Shown in pieces: positions 56,469 to 64,000 of a stretch of DNA of 64,000 nucleotides. The stretch's first letter is position 1. Each line of letters starts with the position of its first letter. Location of the stretch: assembly GCA_963377175.1 (NCBI GenBank), contig CAUJNA010003317.1, positions 62,001-126,000 on the forward strand, read 5' to 3'. The notes under the pieces are model-generated. The model was not told where the DNA came from, ran no database searches, and saw only the letters and a program-made list of their open reading frames with translations. The position numbers were made by a program, and so were the translations under genes. The DNA is from Effrenium voratum. Its lineage: Eukaryota; Sar; Dinophyceae; Suessiales; Symbiodiniaceae.

Positions 56469-57625
56469 ATGGCTGGCGAAGCTGCGTTCAATCTCATGAC
56501 AGGGACAATGAAGAAGTCGGAGCCAGACGTGGGCTTATTCCCAAGCAGTGAGGATGCGCAGAAGAAGATGTCTCTGGCGCTGTCAGCGCATGCCGTGCAT
56601 TGGCAGTTGTGCGCAGACGATGGCCCAGCTCAGAGCGTGGACACGCAGAAGCCACCAACAGCAGCAGCAACGAAGCCGCGATTGGTGCAACTGCAGCCCC
56701 TTGGCCGGCGAAGAGAAACTAAGTTTGTGCTCCACAAGTCAGTCATGTCGTTTGCTGAGTGTGCTGTTGCCAGGACAAGCTTTCAGACACCCGACAGAGC
56801 TAACAATGATTCCAATGTTTCATCCACTGTCGTGCCCAAGAGTCTACTGCGCCTTAGTTGCATGTTTGTGGATGTCACTGGCACGGCGTTTAAGTTCGAC
56901 ATTCGTGTTGCGGGCAAGGCTGTCTTTGGAAGATCTGGAGACACCTCCAAAGCCGCCTGGCCTTATGCTTCAAACTCCGAATCGTGGTCCAGCAAGGTGC
57001 TGTGTGGTGACATGTCAATATGTGAAGGCAAGCACTTGCTCTGGAAGATCAGCCTCATGACAACGAAAGCAAGACGGCTGCGTTCTTTGTTGGCATTTGT
57101 TCTGTTTTAAACAAGCACAATCGAACATGAAACCATCAGGCCCTTGGCTCTCTGCGACGGGTCAAACGAGCCAACATTGACAAAGAAGGAGATCACACAG
57201 GACTGCCTTGACTTGGCATGATTTTCCCTGTTTTCGAAGTTTGGCGTTGCAGGAAGAGCCAAGTGTCAGGGATGTCCCTGCCAAGCGCCCTGCAGAAGTG
57301 GCCAAGGGGAACGATGTGAAGCGAAAGAAGACTTTCGCTTGCAGGTCATGTCCTTCTGGCGAAGTAAGCAGTGCCCGCTGGGTGGCCATCAGAGATGCGT
57401 TTGACAGCATGCTGCGCATGAGCCTCACTGACCCTATCAAGCATGAGGACTGCCCGTGATGCTTACATGGTTTATTGTTACCATTCACGCGGCGTGCCAT
57501 TGCAGGATCGCTTTTGGCACTACTGCCGTGACAGGTGGGGTGCTGCCGCAAAGGCAGCCTCTGATTATGAGAGTTTGGCTGTGGGGTACGCTAAAGAGTA
57601 TTTCGAAAAGCATCAGAAGCACTGA
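56469..57625 (+). CDS. Cluster gene 3: four-exon gene, unknown ~317-aa protein
   Basis: Model: 56469-57031 (GC donor), 57140-57215 (GC donor), 57253-57447 (GA donor) and 57506-57625; phases agree throughout. It starts MAGEAAFNLMTGTMKKSEPD and ends YAKEYFEKHQKH plus stop. The middle has LSCMFVDVTGTAFKFDIRVA; exon 3 holds a basic KGNDVKRKKTFACRSC patch; exon 4 is DRFWHYCRDRWGAAAKAASD, aromatic-rich and Myb/SANT-like in feel only. No domain assigned. The short intron 57216-57252 (37 bp) is unusually small, so exon 2 could be mis-joined. Confidence 0.65.
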
Positions 57626-57840
57626 GGGCAAAGACTGTCCTTGGCAGTCTTTCGGGGTAGGAATGGCACCATTCCATGGGGGGCAGATTGAAACCATTTA
57701 GCACACTAGGCGTTGCGCGGAAAATGCGACTGTCACGTGCGTCGAGATGACATTGAGCATGCCACATTGAAGCGGATGGCAACGGTTTATGTGTTTTTGC
57801 CTTGCATCAAGCTGTAGGCAGACCAGTTCTTCTTGTGAGC

Positions 57841-59697
57841 ATGTCCGCCAGTGGAACAGACACAGAGCATTCCGAACAGCCACCTGCTCGTGGGGGACGG
57901 GGTAGAGCCCGCGTGCAAAGCAGAGGACGCGGTGCCAGAGGGCAACCGCAGGCGCAGACCAAGGGTGATGCGCGTGGCAGCAAGCGTGCGCAGTCTGAGA
58001 GTTCATCAGGCACAAGCACGTCAGTGTCAGACGATGATGAGGCGGCCCGCATTGCAACAGCATGCCAAGCACTGAAGCAACAGAGCATGGCTTCAAAGAA
58101 GCCAAAGGCGGCTTCAAAGAAGCCAAAGGCTCAGCCAAAGAAGGCAAGGAAGTCTGAGGCCTCTGGTTCACTTACTTTGCAACCGCAGGCAGTGACGCCA
58201 CAAGCCGGCTCAGATGAGGAGGAAGCGTCAACAGAAGACTCTACAGCAGGCATTGACAATCATCAGCCACAGCGCAGTAGCGTTCCACGAGGCAGCAGCA
58301 TGTTGCAGTTTGCAAGGCATTTGGTGCAGCATGTGTTGACAGTTGATGAGCAGAGTAAGCTGAAGCGCTTGACGTCAACGCAGACTCGCTTGACCATGGG
58401 TGAGTTTTGTGCCGGCATGGGCACTGGCACAATTGCGGCAGCTGGCCTCAGCAGGGTTGTCCAAGAGGCACTTGGTTGCTGTTTGAACATGAGCACAGTG
58501 TTTTACACAGAAATGGTGCCCTGGAAACAGGAGGTCATTAAAAGGGTGCATGGCGCAGTGGACCCGTGTGGCCCTTCACCAGTCATCTTCAGGAAGACTG
58601 GTGATTTGGCGGCCTTGGCGAACCCCTTGCAGTGCATGCTGGCCTGCAAGGCAATAGAATGTGATGACATCTCGGCCCTGTCGCCAACGCCAAGGAGCGT
58701 TGTGGACGAGGCAGGGCGCAGTGGATCTTCGTTTGTGGAGTTCATAGCCTACCTGGCTCGCTTGTCGCCTGACAGAAGGCCCAAGTTCATCCTGGTGGAG
58801 TGTGTGGCGAATTTAGCCAAGCTGCGAAAGGCAGTGCAGGAGCAAGGAACGTCTGTGGTCAGCGAGAAGCTGAAGAGTCTAGGCTACCAGGGCAGATGGC
58901 AAGAGTTTCGGTTGCACCAGCATTTTTGTTTCACGGCCTCAAAAATGAGTTTCTGTAAGTGTTCTTTTTGAAGTCAACTTCTTTTCTTTGATGCGGGGCA
59001 AATGCAGGTCCTGAACAGCAAGCACTTTGGCGTCGCACAGAACCGCACTCGCGCTTGGGGAATCTTTGCCAATTTCAGCTCATGCTCCGCCCAGAAGGTT
59101 GAGGACGCCTGGAAGCTGATTTCCCGCTGCCATGTCATGCCAGAGCCTCTTATTGTTGTCCTGGAACGATGCAATGTGGCAAAGGCAGGCCAGGCTGCGC
59201 AAAAGGCCGCCAGGGGCGCCAAGTCCGGCAAATGGAAGCAAGAGCATGAGCAGTTCAGGGAGCAGAAGCAGATCGAGAACCATGAGCTTGAAGGCCTTGC
59301 ACTGCGAGAGAAGCTTTTGACATTGCGTTTGACAGATCGGGAGGTGGAAGTGAGTTTGCTGAAGTTAGCAGTGTTCAACAGGAAGAAGCCTTTGCGTCAG
59401 CAGGCCGCAGTGGTGGGCAGCGTTGGCGACTCGATACGGTTCATCCAGTTCCACAGCTGTGTTCACCCTTGTTTGCTTCCAAAAAAAAAATACCTTTACG
59501 TCATCAATGGCCATCCGACATTGAACCACTCAGCCAAGTTGCCCTTTGAACTACAAGGTATGGGAGAAGAGGAGCTTGCCATGGTGAACCTCCGGGACCA
59601 CTTGTCAGTCAGTGAGGCGCAGGAGCTCTGTGGGAACGCGTTCACGGGTAACATCGTGATTGCCGCGCTGGTGGCCATTCTCCTCCAGATGGACTGA
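57841..59697 (+). CDS. Cluster gene 4: C5-cytosine DNA methyltransferase, divergent
   Basis: Two exons, 57841-58902 and 59008-59697, 583 aa. The intron uses a GA donor (tggcaa|gagttt) and AG acceptor (aaatgcag|gtcctg), restoring LGYQGRWQ-VLNSKHFGVAQN. DNA C5-methyltransferases transfer a methyl group from S-adenosylmethionine to cytosine. Visible motifs: I (GEFCAGMGTGTIAAAG, residues ~193-210), IV-like (IECDDIS, candidate nucleophile Cys with Glu where Pro is usual), VI-like (LVECVANL for ENV), VIII (FGVAQNRTRAWG) and X (LCGNAFTGNIVIAALVA). The first ~150 residues are low-complexity (RGRGARGQPQ, KKPKAASKKPKAQPKK), likely nuclear and DNA-binding. A Lys/Glu-rich helical insert (~400-440) replaces the usual target-recognition layout. 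No reverse transcriptase or chromatin domain is fused. A possible spliced-leader acceptor (gctgtag) lies 28 bp before the ATG. Confidence 0.87.
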
Positions 59698-59980
59698 GCG
59701 TGGCTAGATTTAAATTTGAATCAGGCATGGCAAGGGGCATGCTGTATCATGCTGTTGTTTCAGAACCACTTGGTTGCAAATGAGGCCTTAAAGCCGCTGT
59801 TGCGATTGAACATTGCTGGATCCGCGCAAGCATGGCCAAGCCAGTGTGACTTGCGACTCGCGACAAAATTGCATAATACATGCTTGGCAAGGCAACGCAT
59901 TGTAAGCTCAGCTTCTCTTGTTTGCAGGCTCAAGTGGAAGCAAGATGGTTTGTCAAAGCTAGGAAGCGTTTTCTTAAGCA

Positions 59981-62900
59981 ATGAGTAGTTCTTCCACAGA
60001 CACTCTGCACTCGCCAGCGGAGCAAGTTGTGCCGCTTGCAGGAAGTAGTGAAGTGTCGAAATCACTTGTGACGACCAGCGCAAGTGGAACTGAGAAGGCT
60101 GCGAAACCCAATATGTGGTCAAACTTTTGCACGCAGTTGTGCAAGAAGTTGAAGTCTGCAAGCACTGGGTGCGATTCATGTGGCTTCAAGTGCTTGTCAG
60201 TTTTGCAGCAGAACCTGGATCGCCTTCAAGCTTGGCGAGTTGAATTCAGCTCCTTGCCAAAGGAAATTGCAGACCGTGAGTTATTGTGGATCTTTCAAAA
60301 AGTTCGTCCAGCAGATGCACCTCAGCCTCAGGCCCAGGGCACAAAGCGAGTGCTTCCAGAGACAAGCATTTCTACAGAAGAAACAAGCGTGTCTGGTGAG
60401 GATGCACAGGCTGAAGGCCAGGAAGTCATAACAAGCCAGAGTGAGAGCAGCAGTGACAGGCGCAAACAAAAGACTAAAAGACCTGGTAAAGGCTCTTTGC
60501 AACACAGAGGATTCAAGTCTGCAGCAAGCAGGCCAGATCGCCGACCAAGACGAGCAACAAAGCAGCCATCTGTTATTTTGACAGGTGTTATTGATGGGTC
60601 TTCGAAGGTTTGCTTCAGGACTGCGTTGTTTGCCCTGGGAATTGGCAACTCTCGTTTGCAAAGAGAAACCTGGCAGCAATGAACACGCCGTTCATGTTTT
60701 TGACAAGTGCTTCATGCGTTAGACTGCTGAGCTTGACGTGTGATGCTTTGGCAATCAATCAAACCTTGATGCGATGTCAGGTACTTGATGGCCGCCCTGA
60801 CGGTCGAAGCAAGGGCGCAAAGCATCCAGCCCACAAGAAGTTCCAGCTTGACCATTGCACTCGTTTTCTACAGCAGAGATATCATTTTGATGGGGAATCA
60901 TTACCTGACAAGTTTGAGTTCGACAAGATCACTTGCAAAGGGCGCCTGCTGTGCGCTCCAGGTCCAAGACAGCATAATCGTTTGACGAGTGAACTGTTTG
61001 ACGATTCTTCAGAGGAAGTTGAAGGGTGTCAGCGTGACATTGCAGCATGGAAAGAGAAAGACGCAAGATCATTGGCAGCAATGTCATTGCACAATCTGGT
61101 GACTTGCAATCCTCATCACAGTGTCACAATGGGGCCAGCAGCTGCAGCTGCAGCTGCACCACGCAGGTGGCTAGGAGTCATGAAGCCTGCGCTCATGTAT
61201 ACAGTTTTCCGACAATGGTGTGGGCAAAACGCTTTGGCACCAGTGCCCTCTTTCACAACCTTCAGGCGATCCTTGCGCTTGGCACGCCCCTGGATAGCCT
61301 TTCGCAAATCCAAGGGGCAGCATGGTCTATGTGACAGCTGCTCCTGGCACAAACAGGAACTGAAACGCAAGAGCCCAAGCTGCATTGGCATGTGTTTCAT
61401 GATGTTGATTATGGGTTTATGTCCACTTGACCAACCGCAGCCTTACTCAGGAACCAGTCGATCAAGCAGAGAACAGAGGCAGGATGATGGCGCAACATGT
61501 TTGTTGCTGTTTGTTTCGACTTGGCCATGATGGCAATGTTCATGATGGCCGCATTGCAGAACCACAATAGTAGTTGCTTAAACCCTGCCAGGTCTTGGAA
61601 AGCTACGCACACCACCTACTGCAAGTTTGGCGTGACAGGCAGTGCGACGCAGCCTGGGCAGCCCTGGGGTGTGAGTCCCACGCGGCCGTGCGTGCAGGAA
61701 CACCTGTGGCGCAGCTCAGGAACAACCTGAGCGTGTTGACAATGAGATGTGATGGGCTTGACCAAGCCAAACACAAAGTGCCTCGCTGCATGGTTCCAAC
61801 AAAATCATTCCAGTCTGTGGTACGGCCAAGTTTACATGTGGCCATGTGCTGGACCCACTCTCATGCTCTGCAGTTCGCTGTTTCAGACACAGACATGCGC
61901 AAAGATTCAGCAACCAACTTTGATGTGATGGCAAGACAGTTGAACCAGATCTACCTTCACCTTGGCCGTTCTTTACCATCAAGCTTGTACTTGGTCCTTG
62001 ACAACACCAGCCGAGAGAACAAAAACTCGAAGACCTTGCGTTGCTTTATCAAGCTTGTTCTTCTTCAAGTCTTTGAGCAGGTCTACTTGGCCTTTGGGAT
62101 GAAAGGGCACACCCATTCTTCGATTGACGCAGTCGGCGGCCAGGCCGTTGTCAGCACAAGCACCCACACGTTTGAAGACGATATGGACTTGGTTGAAGTG
62201 TACGACAACTTTTTGCGACAGGCCAAGCTGGAGACAGGCACATACCTACAGCAATGTTACAAGCATGACGAAAGCGCAGACTGGGGCAAGTGGATTGAGG
62301 ATGTGCCTTTGACATTCAAGGCCATGACAGGCCCGCTAGCACCCCACCTATTTCGCATTTGCAGGCGCAAGCACCTCAGCCGCCAAGATCTCGAGCATGC
62401 AACAATGACAGCTGCTCCAACTGCTCAGCCAGGTGTAAGAGAGCACCCAGATGACGTTATGCTTGCATTGCACTCCTTCATGAGTGACGCGGCCCCTTTC
62501 CAGTTGGCGCTGCTTTTTCCAGCGCAAGAAGCTTTCCACTTGCAGAATCACATGGTTGTCCAGCCAGTTGCAAAAGCTGCATTGTGCATTCTGATGTGGC
62601 ATTGTGGCATTGTGCCGGTTCCATAATTTTGAGTTTTGTTGTGTGGCTGTTAACTTATTGCACAGTTTGGCCTGAGGTTGGCAACAACCCCAGACGCCCC
62701 ATTGCCCAGAAGGAGCGCAATGTTGTCAGGAAAGAGGCTGAGTTAGGACTTGCCAAGCAATGTATTAGCCAGAAAGCTCGTGACTATTTGGTTAACTGGA
62801 TCACTGAGACAAGGCGCCGACAAGCAAGACCTGCCAAGTACGATTTTTTGGAGCATCGTTTGGGCGCAAGGGGCAATGGCATTGCCAATCGCAATCCACA

Positions 62901-63030
62901 TGAGGTTGGCCCTCTCAGGCCCGTCGTGGTGCTCCGAGCTGCTGGCCAGGTGAACGCTTTACCCCAGGAGGAGGAGGAGGAGGAGGAAGTCATTGCGGAT
63001 GACAACCGCCCGTGTGAAATTCTAGAATAG
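59981..63030 (+). CDS. Cluster gene 5: DUF7869-type transposase-like protein
   Basis: At least four exons: 59981-60664 (GA donor aga|gaaacc), 60781-~61375, 61592-~62570 and 62677-63030. It starts MSSSSTDTLHSPAEQVVPLA and ends in an acidic tail (Glu run, then NRPCEILE). Exon 1 ends with the conserved N-terminal module KVCFRTALFALGIGNSRLQR, which continues in exon 2 as VLDGRPDGRSKG and FQLDHCTRFLQQRYH. Exon 2 ends in a Cys pair (HGLCDSCSWHKQEL). Exon 3 is the core: MRCDGLDQAKHKVPR, YLVLDNTSRENKNSKTLR and FGMKGHTHSSIDAVGG. These D, DN..ENK and GHTH..ID signatures are those I associate with DUF7869 proteins, widespread in animals, algae and protists and thought to derive from DNA transposons; the catalytic activity is unproven. 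The splice sites closing exons 2 and 3 are not fixed. Confidence 0.85.
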
Positions 63031-63035
63031 GATAG

Positions 63036-63225
63036 TCGCCATAAGGTTTGGTTGCAAAGCCAACCTTCGAAAAGCTATGTTGAGTTTCTCCGGTAATCGC
63101 CATAAGATGTAGTTGCAAAGCCAAACTGCGAACAGCTGCTTCTGTTGAGAGTGCCATTATAAATTGTTGTCCTTTGACATTGGATCAGAACAACGGAGAA
63201 GTTCTGGTTGCAAAGCAACCTTTGA
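63036..63225. repeat. Diverged ~70-bp repeats (ggttgcaaagccaacc)
   Basis: Two copies of tcgccataag followed by gttgcaaagccaa and cgaaaagct/cgaacagct, with a third partial copy (ggttgcaaagcaacctttga) at ~63207. They lie immediately 3' of gene 5's stop codon. Confidence 0.65.
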
Positions 63226-63539
63226 AGCTCTTTAAAGGACAAGGGCATATTTTTTGGAGCTAACAAGTATGTCTTCTGTTTACACAATCCAACATGTTTT
63301 CCTGCGCTAATGGGTCAGAACAAACGAGTAAAGCCAGCTTGTCCTTGATTTGTGCACATCCGTGTCGCATCCAAGCCGTCCCAGCACTGAAGGTGCAAAA
63401 GGAATCGAGAAAAGGGCACCGACCCCTATCCAAGCTCCCAACACCTTCTCCCTCCCCCCACTCACTGGCCTTGAGATCAGCCACCAAGCACAGGCTGCCC
63501 AGTTCACCTGCATGCGCGTTGCAAGCATTTGCGTGACGA

Positions 63540-63700
63540 AGTTGCTTGTGGAGCTGCAGCGGGCTCAGCTTGTCAACATGGACTTGGTCCTTGAGTCCCA
63601 GGTCAACATGGCCCCAGGTGAGCCCATGCCATGGAAGATGTACCTGCGTAGGGCCCGATATGGTTTGGGACCAGATGTCCAGGAGCTTCAAACAGTTTGA
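63540..63700 (+). CDS. Possible exon of a sixth gene
   Basis: After gcgtgacgaag| the frame reads LLVELQRAQLVNMDLVLESQ then VNMAPGEPMPWKMYLRRARY and GLGPDVQELQTV to a stop at 63700. The antisense frame is also open, so strand is inferred from the neighbours. Confidence 0.35.
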
Positions 63701-64000
63701 TTGCCAAACAATTTGTGTGTCACACAACTTACAGAACCTGAGCAGGATCCGAGGAAATCACGCTCCAGATCTAGATCCAGAAGCAATTATTTGAGCAACA
63801 CTGTGCGAATCCAGGCATCAGTGACTCCCAACGTGAGCGTGCAAATTGGTAATTAGTGCTGGCCGCCAAATCGTCGATTGCGCATTGGGGCCAATAGCTT
63901 GCTTGTTAAAGCTGGCGTTTGTGCTTTGGAAAAAAAGCACCCGAGGGCCTGACAGCTTGTCCTGTTTTTTGCCGTTCTGGGTCAAGCCTTGCTGAAACTG

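Larger units (their letters stand above)
63031..64000. other. Region after gene 5
   Basis: Begins with diverged repeats (63036-63225). A + frame at 63540-63700 is possible coding and is listed separately. No terminal inverted repeat of the cluster was recognised here. Confidence 0.4.

Noticed and set aside
51081..63030. Retrotransposon carrying the methyltransferase
   Set aside because: I looked for reverse transcriptase (FADD/YADD), RNase H, protease, gag zinc knuckle and LTRs and saw none in the block.
63260..63727. 155-codon - strand frame at the right edge
   Set aside because: The + strand alternative fits the surrounding gene orientation better; no domain is visible in either.
1..64000. 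rRNA, tRNA or spliced-leader RNA genes
   Set aside because: No stretch matched by eye the conserved rRNA cores, a tRNA cloverleaf with A and B boxes, or the dinoflagellate spliced-leader 22-mer. A covariance-model scan would be needed to exclude tRNAs.

Overview
The window looks like nuclear DNA from a dinoflagellate, most likely a Symbiodiniaceae or Suessiales relative. No bacterial operon or ribosome-binding-site architecture is visible. Coding sequence comes as short, GC-rich, frame-open islands separated by introns. Many of the best splice junctions use non-canonical GC or GA donors with AG acceptors, a known dinoflagellate trait. Genes run in same-strand blocks with very short spacers, and short terminal-inverted-repeat (TIR) elements and microsatellites are abundant. 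All exon models here were made by eye from frame, phase and splice dinucleotides, with no transcript evidence.

Left compartment (1 to ~34.3 kb, + strand): about 25 probable exons of 55-280 bp sit in a mass of short dispersed repeats. I recognise at least nine families of ~80-135 bp, called A-I and K here. Families A, B, C, D, E, G and K have visible TIRs, and several copies have flush 4-bp target duplications. Exons often start or stop exactly at the end of one of these elements, so that the element supplies the AG acceptor or GT donor. This is the pattern expected of introners (intron-generating transposons). Several neighbouring exons join in phase (6954 to 7795, 11532 to 13136 to 15976, 20683 to 24530, 26163 to 28406), so at least one large protein gene is probably present. 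I do not recognise its product.

Middle (34.3 to ~51 kb): a tyrosine recombinase gene lies on the - strand at 35953-37122. Its catalytic residues are split by a GC-AG intron. To the right, + strand genes resume: a complete small four-exon gene at 38336-39411, a multi-exon gene starting at 41735, and isolated exons at 45-47 kb. This part has several tandem arrays, including ~790 bp of GTGA repeats. It also has a strand-asymmetric motif, CGCTTGAC, whose orientation flips near 37.5-38.2 kb, in step with the inferred transcription direction.

Right (51.08 to 63.03 kb, + strand): a tight run of five genes with spacers of 42-330 bp. Three are unknown proteins. The fourth is a C5-cytosine DNA methyltransferase with divergent motifs. 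The fifth is a DUF7869-type, transposase-like protein. No reverse transcriptase, gag or LTR is visible, so this is not one of the methyltransferase-bearing retrotransposons known from dinoflagellates. Whether the five genes are a mobile or selfish unit or an ordinary gene block is the main open question.
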